DNA of 64,000 nt from Paenibacillus sp. JJ-100 (lineage in GTDB: Bacteria; Bacillota; Bacilli; Paenibacillales; Paenibacillaceae), in contig NZ_CAOJCM010000001.1 in assembly GCF_948329825.1 (NCBI RefSeq), forward strand, positions 434,001-498,000, given 5' to 3'. Position 1 is the stretch's first letter; the number at the start of each line of letters is the position of its first letter. Both the position numbers and the translations under genes were made by a program. Under the pieces are notes generated by a model. It searched no databases. It was not told the DNA's origin and worked only from the letters and a program-made list of their open reading frames with translations. Of the stretch, positions 26,848 through 35,712 are shown piece after piece.

Positions 26848-27936
26848 ATGATGAAACCTATCTCAATAACAAACCCTCTCTGGTCTTATCAAGGAATCGA
26901 TGCTGCTGCTTCTGCACATGAATTGCGCGAGGTACGCGTCGTTATACAGAGAGAGCTCCAGGAATCACTGTTCACTTCCTTGTCGCTGGTCGAATGGTAC
27001 GAAGCGGTAAATGAACTACATGACCGTATTTCACGGAAATCAGTAGAGTTATGCATTCAGGGGATGGTAGAGGATGGCTTCGGCCAGCCTCCCGTCCCCT
27101 ATGCCTTTATCGTATTTGGAAGCTCCGGCAGGCGGGAAGCGACACTATGGAGTGATCAGGATCATGGCATGATTATCAGTGATGTTCCGCATGAAGGGAA
27201 AGAAGATTATTTTACGGAACTCGGAAAACGTATTGTGGATTTATTGGAAGAGTTGGGCTATGCCAAATGTGAAGGCAAGGTGATGTGTTCGGAACCGATG
27301 TGGCGACAAACGCTGTCTGCTTGGAAAAGGCAGTTGTTCAAATGGAGCACTGAATTGAATTGGGAGCCTGTGCGTAACCTGATCATCGCTTCCGATATGC
27401 GCTTTATTACGGGGGAGGTTAGTCTGGCAACTGAGTGGCTGGATAGTTTTTATGACCAGTTTAGGCGTGTGCCTGAACTCTCGGATGCAGTGTTGCGTAA
27501 TACAGTGAAACATAAGGCGACATTAAATATACTGGGCCGTGTCGTTACAGAGCGTTTTGGTGAACATGCGGGTGGTTTTGATGTCAAGTATGGTGTATAT
27601 ATTCCGCTGGTTAACAGTGTAAGATATCTGGCTGTGCAGCATGGGATTCAGGAATCGTCAACGATAAAACGAATGGAGAAACTGACTTCGCTTGAAGCTG
27701 TTCCTTATCCGTTAATGGATGCATGCCAGCGGGCATTTATGGCCGCATTGAAACTGCGCCGAGATACACCGGTTGTGAGCCGAGGGGATCTACAGCAGAG
27801 CAGCGGTTTTCTGGATGAGAAGCAATTGAAAGAAAAGCAAAGGCTTTATGATCTGAGGGAGACGCTGGGGTTAGTCAAGCGAGTGCATCGTGCATTGCAA
27901 AGACAGTTGCGTTTTGCAGAAAGGAGACGTCCATGA
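26848..27936 (+). CDS. DUF294 GlnD-like nucleotidyltransferase
   Basis: 362 residues. The nucleotidyltransferase motif GSSGRREATLWSDQDHGMI (about 89-107) has the GSxxRxExxxxxDxD layout of GlnD/DUF294 enzymes, with the two metal-binding Asp present. The C-terminal half (about 200-355) is the helical DUF294_C domain. The CBS and cNMP-binding domains that precede this module in many proteobacterial homologues are missing; only about 65 residues precede the catalytic domain. AAGGAGG precedes the ATG. It follows amtB without a terminator and overlaps the exonuclease gene by 4 bases (ATGA). Substrate unknown; it may modify a protein or make a nucleotide signal. Confidence 0.88.
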   Translation: MMKPISITNPLWSYQGIDAAASAHELREVRVVIQRELQESLFTSLSLVEWYEAVNELHDRISRKSVELCIQGMVEDGFGQPPVPYAFIVFGSSGRREATLWSDQDHGMIISDVPHEGKEDYFTELGKRIVDLLEELGYAKCEGKVMCSEPMWRQTLSAWKRQLFKWSTELNWEPVRNLIIASDMRFITGEVSLATEWLDSFYDQFRRVPELSDAVLRNTVKHKATLNILGRVVTERFGEHAGGFDVKYGVYIPLVNSVRYLAVQHGIQESSTIKRMEKLTSLEAVPYPLMDACQRAFMAALKLRRDTPVVSRGDLQQSSGFLDEKQLKEKQRLYDLRETLGLVKRVHRALQRQLRFAERRRP

Positions 27937-28670
27937 GAGAGCCGGCAAGGGGCAGTACAGGATTTTGGAATTCGCTGCGTCACGGAGGGGTTCCTTCCGC
28001 CATCGCTTCCATAATGGGAGCCCCTACGGCGCAACATATGGCGTTCATCCGTTCGATGATGAGAGAACAGCGTAGACCTGAAGTTCTGCATACACCTCTG
28101 GGTGAACTGGATGTAGTTGTATTTGATCTGGAAACAACGGGGTTTGCTCCCCAGCATGGAGACGAGATTTTGTCTTTTGGGGCTGTGCGCATTCGAGGTG
28201 GTGTTTTACTCGAAGAGGAGGAGTTCTACACGGTGGTACAGTCGAAAAGGGAGGTACCCAAGCATATTACTGAACTTACTGGGATTACGCAGCAGATGAC
28301 GGAAGAAGCGCCGACATTGCTCAAAGGGCTTCATGATTTCATGTCCTTTGTTGGCGGGAGCGTACTGGTTGCCCATGGGAGTGCACATGACCGAGCTTTC
28401 CTTAATGCAGCGCTATGGCGAACCTCTAAAGTTAGATTGACTCATCGCTTGATCGATACCATGATGATCGCGCGCTGGATTGAACCGACGAGAGCGGGAT
28501 ACGGGCTCGATGAATTGCTTGAATCCAGAGGCATACCGATCTATGGGCGACATCACGCGCTTGAGGATGCTAAAATGACAGCGCACTTATGGTGCTCTTA
28601 TCTGAAAGACATGCAGAGCAAAAACGTTGAAACATTAGGAGATCTTTACGCCCGGCTAAGTCACGTTTAG
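27933..28670 (+). CDS. DEDDh 3'-5' exonuclease (DnaQ-like)
   Basis: 245 residues. Exo I VVFDLETTGF (Asp and Glu, about residue 55), Exo II VAHGSAHDRAFL (Asp, about 145), Exo III ALEDAKMTAHL with the preceding His (HHALEDA, about 210). All four acidic residues and the His are present, so the enzyme should be active on DNA or RNA ends, or on small nucleotides. A 50-residue N-terminal extension is unusual. The 4-base overlap with the nucleotidyltransferase gene means coupled translation and suggests a joint function rather than replication proofreading. Confidence 0.9.
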   Translation: MREPARGSTGFWNSLRHGGVPSAIASIMGAPTAQHMAFIRSMMREQRRPEVLHTPLGELDVVVFDLETTGFAPQHGDEILSFGAVRIRGGVLLEEEEFYTVVQSKREVPKHITELTGITQQMTEEAPTLLKGLHDFMSFVGGSVLVAHGSAHDRAFLNAALWRTSKVRLTHRLIDTMMIARWIEPTRAGYGLDELLESRGIPIYGRHHALEDAKMTAHLWCSYLKDMQSKNVETLGDLYARLSHV

Positions 28671-29162
28671 CGGAATCTGTTTTAATTTATAAGTGGGTGA
28701 AGGAGACGTTGCTGCACTTCTTGACTTTTCTTCATAAGATATAATTCGATAAGCGTTAAGGAGCATAGGTCTTTCCACTTCATCTGAAGCTGAAAACGAA
28801 AGATCAGGTGCTCCGATCAGATATGTCTGTAGTATACCCGCAAAGTTTGGGAGAGCTCGCAGGTCTTCTTGTGAAGGAACCGGTAAAGTGCTCGGATGAG
28901 TGTGGAAAATACCAACGACGGTGGAATCGGATAAAAACAATTGAATCCATTCCCTTTGATCTAGTGAAAAGTGATGCAACGGGTCAGGTGCTGCGTTACG
29001 AATAGGCTGAAAACGATTAATTCGTATGCCGCTCGCTGTGGATTCACCTATCACAACCCCGCAAGCTTCCTGCGGCAGTGAAAGATACATGTGTCTCGAC
29101 ATTTCCAGTTCTACCGCGCGGGGGAGGCTTAATGTATTTTGCTGCCCATGAAGTACTGCCAT
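28656..29162 (-). CDS. M67 family JAMM/MPN metallopeptidase
   Basis: 168 residues. Complete JAMM motif: Glu32 in PQEACGVVIG, then HTHPS with His87 and His89, Ser97 and Asp100 (SQED). This is the MPN+ isopeptidase fold (Mec+ family), which in bacteria removes C-terminal residues from ThiS/MoaD-like sulfur carriers or other small proteins. No ubiquitin-like or E1-like gene is adjacent. ATG at 29162 follows GAGGGG at 8 bases. Its end overlaps that of the convergent exonuclease gene by 15 bases. Confidence 0.88.
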   Translation of the reverse strand: MAVLHGQQNTLSLPRAVELEMSRHMYLSLPQEACGVVIGESTASGIRINRFQPIRNAAPDPLHHFSLDQREWIQLFLSDSTVVGIFHTHPSTLPVPSQEDLRALPNFAGILQTYLIGAPDLSFSASDEVERPMLLNAYRIISYEEKSRSAATSPSPTYKLKQIPLNVT

Positions 29163-29234
29163 TTGTATCACCCCTCTTTCTTTTGGCTCCTGCTCATGCG
29201 GGAGTCTTTTTCATTTTATTTTGTTTCAAGCAGA

Positions 29235-29264
29235 TTGTAAAAAAATAAGATAAAAGGGTACAAT
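29235..29264 (+). promoter_or_regulatory. Promoter of the TlpA-like gene
   Basis: TTGTAA at 29235-29240, 18-base spacer, TACAAT at 29259-29264. Confidence 0.6.
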
Positions 29265-29326
29265 ATGATAAAGCATCTTTTTAACACAATATAGAGACAC
29301 TTTCAATGAACAAGAGGTGGCAAGTC

Positions 29327-29878
29327 ATGAAACGTAACCTATACATCTTGCTTGGGGTTTTCCTGCTCGTTGCTATAGCTCTGTTTCAGAATAAAGATAG
29401 TGGAATCGCCGCTGTTTTCAAACAGGAAGAGCCTATGCCTACAGAGACAGGGCCTAAGGCTGGTTTGCTTGCGCCGCCGTTTTCTTTATTAGGTCTAGAT
29501 GGCAAAAGCTATAGTGTAGGTGGTACGAAAGAGAAAGCAACGTTTATCAGTTTTTGGGCCTCGTGGTGTGAGCCGTGCAAACAAGAAGCGCCAGAACTGA
29601 ACCATTTAGCGTTAAAATACAAGGACAAGCTGGATCTCTATGGTGTGAATGTTACTTCATACGATAAGCTCAAAGATGCGAAGGCGTTTGTAGATGAGTA
29701 CGGACTAACATTTCCTATCCCACTGGATGAAAAAGGGACGGTGTATGCCCAATACAACGGCGTTGCATTCCCAACAAATGTCCTTATTGATTCTCGCGGG
29801 GTGATTCAAGAGGTCGTTCTAGGCATATTGCCGGAAAAAGAGTTGGAGAAAAAGATTAAAAAACTAATTGCAAACTAA
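29327..29878 (+). CDS. TlpA/ResA-like membrane-anchored thioredoxin
   Basis: 183 residues. One N-terminal membrane anchor (residues 5-20), then an extracytoplasmic thioredoxin-fold domain with the redox site WCEPC (WASWCEPCKQEAPEL). The ResA/TlpA subgroup reduces disulfides in apocytochrome c or other exported proteins. No resB/resC genes are adjacent, so the partner is unknown. The upstream ATG at 29306 has no ribosome binding site, whereas 29327 follows AAGAGGTGG. Confidence 0.9.
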   Translation: MKRNLYILLGVFLLVAIALFQNKDSGIAAVFKQEEPMPTETGPKAGLLAPPFSLLGLDGKSYSVGGTKEKATFISFWASWCEPCKQEAPELNHLALKYKDKLDLYGVNVTSYDKLKDAKAFVDEYGLTFPIPLDEKGTVYAQYNGVAFPTNVLIDSRGVIQEVVLGILPEKELEKKIKKLIAN

Positions 29879-29906
29879 ACCTTGAAAGTTTACCTTTCGT
29901 ATATTT

Positions 29907-29950
29907 TAAAAGCTTCTGCATCCAAGTGTATGGTTGCAGAAGCTTTTTTA
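29907..29950. terminator. Bidirectional terminator between the TlpA-like gene and cimA
   Basis: AAAAGCTTCTGCA pairs with TGCAGAAGCTTTTT. Confidence 0.9.
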
Positions 29951-29987
29951 TTTTCCGGGAAATATGAAATAAGGCAAGGATCATCGA

Positions 29988-31607
29988 TTAGTGATTAATT
30001 AGTCCTGCGGTAGGCAACGAAAGTGATTCCGGCTCATTCTGGATACTCTCCTGAAGGAGGGCATACCGGAAACTATGAACGAGTGCTTCCCAGCTGGCTT
30101 CGATGACGTTCTCGGATACACCAACGGTATTCCAGGTATTTTCAGTGTTTTTAGATTCGATTAATACACGAACTTTGGCAGCAGTAGCATCCTTCTCATC
30201 TAGCACACGTACTTTGTAGTCAGACAGGTGCATATGACCAAGAGAAGGGAAGTACTGTACAAGTGCTTTCCGAAGTGCGTTATCCAGCGCGTTGACCGGC
30301 CCGTTTCCCTCTGCTGCGGTATAGACACTTGTTCCCGCCACATTCAGTTTAACGAAAGCTTCGGATACTACAGATTTATCTGCTGTCTTCTCCACAAGCA
30401 TTTTAAAGGATTCAAACGTAAACAGTTCCTTCATGTCCCCGTTGGCTTCACGAATCAACAATTCCAGTGATGCATCAGCACCCTCGAATTGGTAGCCCTG
30501 GTGCTCCAAATCTTTGATTTTCTCAATGATTTGACGTGAGTTCGCACTGCTTGGGTCGAATTCCAGCCCCAGCTCCTGAGCTTTGGAAACGATATTGCTC
30601 TGTCCAGCCAATTCGGAGACAAGTACACGCTGCTTATTGCCGACCAGTTCAGGCACGATATGCTCATATGTCCGTGAATCCCGCAAGATGGCGGATACGT
30701 GGATGCCGCCCTTGTGAGCGAATGCAGCATTGCCGACATAAGGCTGGTTAATCGGCATATTCACATTGGCAATCTCGCTGATATAACGGGCAACGTTCGT
30801 GAGTTGTTTCATAGAATCATCTGTTACACATTCATAACCGAGTTTTAGCTGTAAATTCGGGATAATGGAGGCGAGATTAGCGTTACCGCAACGCTCACCA
30901 TATCCGTTCATTGTGCCTTGCACCTGGCGTGCGCCGGCTTGTACAGCGCTAAGGGTGTTTGCGACCGCCAGTTCGCAGTCATTATGTGTATGAATGCCGA
31001 GATGAGCATGAGGCAATGTCCGATGTAGTGTCGATACGATCTCATGAACTTCATGAGGCATCGTTCCGCCGTTCGTATCACACATTACAAGCCAGTCAGC
31101 GCCCGCTTCATGAGCTCTGGTTAAGACGGCTTGAGCATATTCGGGATTATTTTTAAATCCATCGAAGAAATGTTCGGCATCAAAGATCACTTCCATGCCA
31201 CTTTGTTTTAAGTAAGCGATGGAATCGTAGATCATGGACAAATTTTCTTCGAGCGTAGTTTGCAAGGCAGTATGCACATGGAAGTCCCATGATTTACCTA
31301 CGAGCGTAGCTGCCTGTGCCCCAGATTCAATGATTCGCTTCAGATTAGCATCCTCACTGGCAACGCTATTTTTACGACGTGTGCTACCAAATGCAACGAC
31401 CTTGGCATTTAGATTCAATTCTTGGACTCTTTTGAAAAATTCTATGTCCTTGGTATTGCTGCCGGGAATTCCGCCTTCAATATAATGAGCACCGAGGTCA
31501 TCCAGTTTTTTGGCAATTTTGAGTTTATCATCTGCCGATAAGCTGACACCCTCTCCTTGCGTGCCGTCGCGTAGAGTCGTATCGAAGATGGAAATGGCCT
31601 TTGACAT
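29988..31607 (-). CDS. cimA: (R)-citramalate synthase
   Basis: 539 residues, the length of CimA and longer than classical isopropylmalate synthase subunits without the extra domain. HMGL-like TIM barrel (1-280): DTTLRDGTQGEGVSLSADDK with catalytic Arg-Asp, metal-binding HTHND in GIHTHNDCELAVA. Then a linker region and a C-terminal LeuA dimer/regulatory domain (about 380-520). It condenses pyruvate with acetyl-CoA to citramalate, the threonine-independent entry to isoleucine synthesis. TAAAGGAGG precedes the ATG. Monocistronic. No T-box is seen upstream. Distinguishing CimA from LeuA paralogues rests on length and the QGEGVSLS motif. Confidence 0.92.
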   Translation of the reverse strand: MSKAISIFDTTLRDGTQGEGVSLSADDKLKIAKKLDDLGAHYIEGGIPGSNTKDIEFFKRVQELNLNAKVVAFGSTRRKNSVASEDANLKRIIESGAQAATLVGKSWDFHVHTALQTTLEENLSMIYDSIAYLKQSGMEVIFDAEHFFDGFKNNPEYAQAVLTRAHEAGADWLVMCDTNGGTMPHEVHEIVSTLHRTLPHAHLGIHTHNDCELAVANTLSAVQAGARQVQGTMNGYGERCGNANLASIIPNLQLKLGYECVTDDSMKQLTNVARYISEIANVNMPINQPYVGNAAFAHKGGIHVSAILRDSRTYEHIVPELVGNKQRVLVSELAGQSNIVSKAQELGLEFDPSSANSRQIIEKIKDLEHQGYQFEGADASLELLIREANGDMKELFTFESFKMLVEKTADKSVVSEAFVKLNVAGTSVYTAAEGNGPVNALDNALRKALVQYFPSLGHMHLSDYKVRVLDEKDATAAKVRVLIESKNTENTWNTVGVSENVIEASWEALVHSFRYALLQESIQNEPESLSLPTAGLINH

Positions 31608-31942
31608 GAGGATCCTCCTTTAAGGGAAAGCGATTTTTATAAATTTTGATGGAGTGGTTAAAAACATAAGAACATTGATGAACAATCCTATGATGTAGCA
31701 ACGCTACACTGTGTTAAACTCTTTGAATAGATTTGTCCCAAAAACGTGAATTTGTATAATGAATTATTATAGCACCATTATGGCCAAATGCCATATTGAA
31801 ATTCGCAGATGAAGGTATAGAATTTAAGTTTTGATGTAAAAAAGGCCAGAATAGGACAAGTAACTATGTTACAATAGATCTTCACCTTTTGTCGGGACTC
31901 CGTAGAATTGAGGAATGATATATATGGAAGGAGAGAATATGG
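31608..31942. other. cimA upstream region
   Basis: A TATAAT lies on the minus strand at about 31766-31771 without a good -35; a dyad TATGGC-cAAAT-GCCATA (31779-31795) lies just upstream of it and may be an operator. A small perfect hairpin TGTAGC-aac-GCTACA is at 31694-31708 in the predicted leader. There is no terminator or T-box between them and cimA. The 14-mer AAAAGGCCAGAATA occurs at 31840-31853 and again at 32032-32045. Confidence 0.35.
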
Positions 31943-32053
31943 ATGACCTTTCTGTGGGAGAATGTTGTGATTAGCGTTTTACTTCTGGTTGGTGTGGGGA
32001 TTGCAGCATTTATTTTGCTTAATATTATTAGAAAAGGCCAGAATAAAAAATAG
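31943..32053 (+). CDS. Very short membrane protein, 36 residues
   Basis: ATG at 31943 with AAGGAG at 9 bases opens 36 codons: MTFLWENVVIS, then a single hydrophobic helix (VLLLVGVGIAAFILLNII) and a basic tail RKGQNKK, stop TAG at 32051. Inside-positive, helix-only proteins of this size are common in Bacillales. An overlapping ATG at 31940 opens only 11 codons. Function unknown; the ribosome binding site and the single clean helix make it likely to be real. Confidence 0.55.
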   Translation: MTFLWENVVISVLLLVGVGIAAFILLNIIRKGQNKK

Positions 32054-32232
32054 GCTCCTTACTCCAAACAGATAACTGAATTTACATATCGGTTTTGATA
32101 TAATATATAGATAAGAGCATACAGGGCTTCACATCTTTTTGAAGTCTCTGATGTACTTGAACATGATGATACACCTGTATTTAACAGGTAGAACCCTTGA
32201 TTTATTTTATGCGCATAGAAAGGATGGGGGGC

Positions 32233-33537
32233 GTGAAGTCTTCAGACAGCAATCCTCCAACGGATGTAAGTGGGTATTATCCAGCAGCTGGCAGAGTGAT
32301 TCTGCATGTGGACATGAATGCTTTCTATTGTTCCGTACATGAAGCAGAGGAGCCGGAGTTATACAGAGGAAAAGCAACCGCTGTGGCAGGAAGCAGTGAG
32401 CTTCGTAAGGGTGTAATTGTAACCTGTTCATACACGGCTCGGAGCAGAGGGATTTCAACGGGGATGGTCGTACACCAGGCAATGAAAAAATGTCCCGATC
32501 TTATTGTAATTCGCCCAGACTTTCATCTATATCGCCAATATTCCAGAGCCTTTATGCAAATAGCCTATAGCTACACGCCTCTACTGGAGGCAACCTCCAT
32601 TGATGAATGTTATCTGGATATTACAGGGTCTAAACAATTCGGTACCCCTATTAAAATTGCTGAACAGATTCAGCAAAGAATCAGGGAAGAACTTGGCCTG
32701 CCATGCTCCATAGGAATTGCGCCGAACAAACTTCTCGCCAAGATGGCATCGGATCTGAAAAAGCCGAACGGTATATCCATTCTTCGAATGAGGGACGTAC
32801 CTCGCGTTTTGTGGCACAGACCATGTAACGAGATGTTTGGCATTGGTAAGAAGACAGCCGAGAAACTTCAGAAGCTAGGAATTGAGACGATCGGTCAACT
32901 AGCTAAATCGGATGAAAAAATGTTGACGGATCTGTTCGGCATTAACGGCACTTGGCTTAAAAATTCCGCTAATGGTATACATCACTCTCCTGTAGTGGCG
33001 GAACGGGAAGCAAATAAATCGATCGGGCATACGACGACATTGCCGGCGGATGTCTCTGCAATGAGTGATATTCACCGAGTGTTTTTGAATATCAGTGATC
33101 AGGTAGCTCGAAGATTGCGTAAGCACGAAATGCTCTCTCAGGGCATTCAGATTACCATACGTACACCTGATATGAGAACGATCACCAGATCACGGTTGAT
33201 CGAGGTGCCAACAGAGGATGCAGTGGTGATCTACCGTGAAGCTTGTAAGCTCTTTGCGAAGCACTGGGGCGAGGGTAAGCCTGTACGGATGTTGGGTATT
33301 ACGCTACAGAATCTGATCCCACTAGAAGAATCAGCTGTACAGATGGACCTGTTCGAATATGAGCAGAAGCCGAAAAAAGAAAGTTTGATTCGGATTATGG
33401 ATCAGCTGCGTGATAAGTTTGGTGAGAATGCAGTCGTGACGGCAGGTATGCTAGGAGATGATCCTTCCGCATTATTACGCAATCATAAGGTAAGGGGCAC
33501 TTCACTCCAAAAAGACAACTTGCAAAGTTTCGACTAA
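32233..33537 (+). CDS. dinB: DNA polymerase IV (Y family, DinB)
   Basis: About 434 residues. Y-family palm motifs HVDMNAFYCSVH (first catalytic Asp, about residue 26) and SIDECYLDIT (second Asp-Glu, about 118). The helix-hairpin-helix (GIGKKTAEKLQKLGI) and little-finger domain follow. A C-terminal beta-clamp motif is plausible at QMDLFEY (about 374). It copies damaged DNA with low fidelity. GTG at 32233 follows AAAGGATGGGG at about 8 bases; upstream TTG 32197 and ATG 32212 are weaker. No LexA box was found directly upstream. An extended -10 (TGATATAAT) lies at 32096-32104. Confidence 0.93.
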   Translation: MKSSDSNPPTDVSGYYPAAGRVILHVDMNAFYCSVHEAEEPELYRGKATAVAGSSELRKGVIVTCSYTARSRGISTGMVVHQAMKKCPDLIVIRPDFHLYRQYSRAFMQIAYSYTPLLEATSIDECYLDITGSKQFGTPIKIAEQIQQRIREELGLPCSIGIAPNKLLAKMASDLKKPNGISILRMRDVPRVLWHRPCNEMFGIGKKTAEKLQKLGIETIGQLAKSDEKMLTDLFGINGTWLKNSANGIHHSPVVAEREANKSIGHTTTLPADVSAMSDIHRVFLNISDQVARRLRKHEMLSQGIQITIRTPDMRTITRSRLIEVPTEDAVVIYREACKLFAKHWGEGKPVRMLGITLQNLIPLEESAVQMDLFEYEQKPKKESLIRIMDQLRDKFGENAVVTAGMLGDDPSALLRNHKVRGTSLQKDNLQSFD

Positions 33538-33613
33538 ATAGGGATAATATAAAGTTGTGGTTGTTGCAATATGGATTTGTAATTAATCTAACTTTGTATT
33601 AATATGTTTCTAG

Positions 33614-33901
<288 letters not shown>

Positions 33902-33922
33902 GGCGTTGTTTTTATGTTCATT

Positions 33923-33965
33923 AAGCACATTTTTTGTCTTAAAAGACAGAGGGTGTGCTTTTTCT
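33923..33965 (+). terminator. Terminator of the ferredoxin gene
   Basis: AAGCACA pairs with TGTGCTT, inner GTCTT/AAGAC, followed by a T-run. Confidence 0.8.
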
Positions 33966-34068
33966 GTGTGCAAATTGTTAGTACCAGGTACTGAAGTCCT
34001 ATGGAAAATTTGTGTTTTATTGCCGATATACATATTTATATGCCCAAGGCGGAATAGTGAGGGATTCG

Positions 34069-35496
34069 ATGCAAAACACTGATCTGAGGTCTTATGTCAA
34101 GAAACATCCTGACAATAAAATGGCTTGGTATTTACTTGGCAAAGAGTATCTGGGAGAGGGACAGGAAGCAAAGGCGAATTATTGTTTTCAACAGGCAGGT
34201 GAAGTATATGAAGCCTTTGAACGCAGTAAAGCCCCTGCGGATATATGGATGGATTACCAGCAGAAGCTGGTAGAGATGTCTGAGCTAAAAGAGAAAAAGA
34301 AACGAAGGCGCAAGATGTGGCTCACTCTGTTAATGCTTTTGCTGTTAGCTGGTCTACCACCTGCAGATGCCCCGGGTTCTCCTTTTGAGGCAGCCGGTGC
34401 CTTGTCCTCATCTCTGGATTCGGACGATGAAGGACCGAATGAAGCTCCTGTTCGAGATGGAAGTGAAGTAGGGAATGGTTCTATGGAACCCAGCAACGTA
34501 TTCACTGCTACAGCCTTCAGCAAAGGGAAAGAAGTGGGGAATGTACTCGCTGCTGCATGGTCCGGGTCGGGGGATCGCGTGAATACAGCGGCTATTCTTG
34601 GCATGCAAATGTCAGACGATTGGGCGATTTGGAAGCGAGATATGCCTGTAAAATATATTATGCGGACCAATCCAAAAGGAAAGCTTACGGCTCAAAGTTA
34701 TGATGCGAACCAATGTAACTGTAAACCGCCTGAAGTACCTTCTTCGATTAAACGGATGGTGCTTGCCTGGACAGCGAAGCAGGAGACCGCAGCGGCTCTA
34801 TCGAGTGCAATCATATCGTATCGCAAACAACATCAAAAATGGCCTGCGAGTGTCACCGCTCTGGCTCAGCCGTTTCCAAATAACATCTTGGGAGAAACTT
34901 CAGCTGAAATGAGTGAAATGTTTCCACAACTGTTAGCCATGCATAAAGCCCAGGCTCAAGCCGGGAAAGGGAATTCGGGCGGAGATAAGTTAGTACAGGC
35001 CAAAAACACGCTATTCGCGGATACAATGGGTGGGGGACCCTTTTTCGAGAAATCATATGAGATTATTATTGATAAAAGCAACCATAGACTGGCGCTCATT
35101 AGCGGGAGTACAATCGTTCGGATGTATGAAGTGGGCCTTGGCGGTGAGCGGACACCTGAAGGCACATATGTGATTACGGATAAAGTAGTTAATCCGAATG
35201 GCCGTTCGGATGGGGAGTTCGGAAGTCGCGGTATGCAGCTTTCAAATACGAATTATGCCATCCATGGGACTAATGAGCCTGATAGCATCGGACTGGACGA
35301 GTCCCTTGGATGTGTGAGGATGCACAAAGCGGATGTGGAGGAATTGTTCGCTCTTGCTCCGCAAGGAACTCCGGTGCGCATCGGCAATGATCTACTGCCC
35401 GAGCTTACGGTGGTGCCAAAAGCTGAACAGCGATATAAGCATAAGCTTGTTCCTCAGCAGAACAATCCAAACAAAACCTATCACTGGTTAAATTGA
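34069..35496 (+). CDS. Membrane-anchored L,D-transpeptidase (YkuD domain)
   Basis: 475 residues. A cytosolic N-terminus of about 80 residues resembles a TPR pair (DLRSYVKKHPDNKMAWYLLGKEYLGEGQ...). One membrane helix (MWLTLLMLLLLAGLPP, about 83-98), an external linker, then a YkuD domain (about 320-445) with HGTN and SLGCVRM (catalytic Cys415). Such enzymes form 3-3 cross-links in peptidoglycan. The domain order, with a cytosolic repeat domain before the anchor, is less common than a LysM or signal-peptide form. ATG at 34069 follows GTGAGGG at about 6 bases; GTG at 34057 is the alternative. Confidence 0.88.
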   Translation: MQNTDLRSYVKKHPDNKMAWYLLGKEYLGEGQEAKANYCFQQAGEVYEAFERSKAPADIWMDYQQKLVEMSELKEKKKRRRKMWLTLLMLLLLAGLPPADAPGSPFEAAGALSSSLDSDDEGPNEAPVRDGSEVGNGSMEPSNVFTATAFSKGKEVGNVLAAAWSGSGDRVNTAAILGMQMSDDWAIWKRDMPVKYIMRTNPKGKLTAQSYDANQCNCKPPEVPSSIKRMVLAWTAKQETAAALSSAIISYRKQHQKWPASVTALAQPFPNNILGETSAEMSEMFPQLLAMHKAQAQAGKGNSGGDKLVQAKNTLFADTMGGGPFFEKSYEIIIDKSNHRLALISGSTIVRMYEVGLGGERTPEGTYVITDKVVNPNGRSDGEFGSRGMQLSNTNYAIHGTNEPDSIGLDESLGCVRMHKADVEELFALAPQGTPVRIGNDLLPELTVVPKAEQRYKHKLVPQQNNPNKTYHWLN

Positions 35497-35574
35497 TTGA
35501 TCTGTGATCTGATTTTATATAGCGGTTTCACGACTGGCCGAATATGTAGCTCCAATGAAGGCTATCTGAAACTT

Positions 35575-35712
35575 CTACATATTGGCAATAATAATCAGAG
35601 CACCAATAATAATAATTAGTCCGCCAACACTAGCTGCTGTCCAAGCGATGGCTTTACGGTTGACTTCCTCTTTTTTTTGCTGTAATGCGGGTGGTTTACG
35701 TTTCTGAGCCAT
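35575..35712 (-). CDS. Very short membrane protein, 45 residues
   Basis: ATG at 35712 with AAGGAGG upstream opens 45 codons: a basic N-terminus (MAQKRKPPALQQKKEEVNRK) and one helix (AIAWTAASVGGLIIIIGALIIIA) ending NM, stop at 35575-35577. The excellent ribosome binding site and N-in topology support a real gene. Function unknown; it lies alone between convergent and divergent neighbours. Confidence 0.7.
   Translation of the reverse strand: MAQKRKPPALQQKKEEVNRKAIAWTAASVGGLIIIIGALIIIANM

Noticed and set aside
31608..31760. Possible T-box or CodY box upstream of cimA
   Set aside because: No T-box specifier or antiterminator motif, and the best CodY-like string has at least five mismatches to the consensus.
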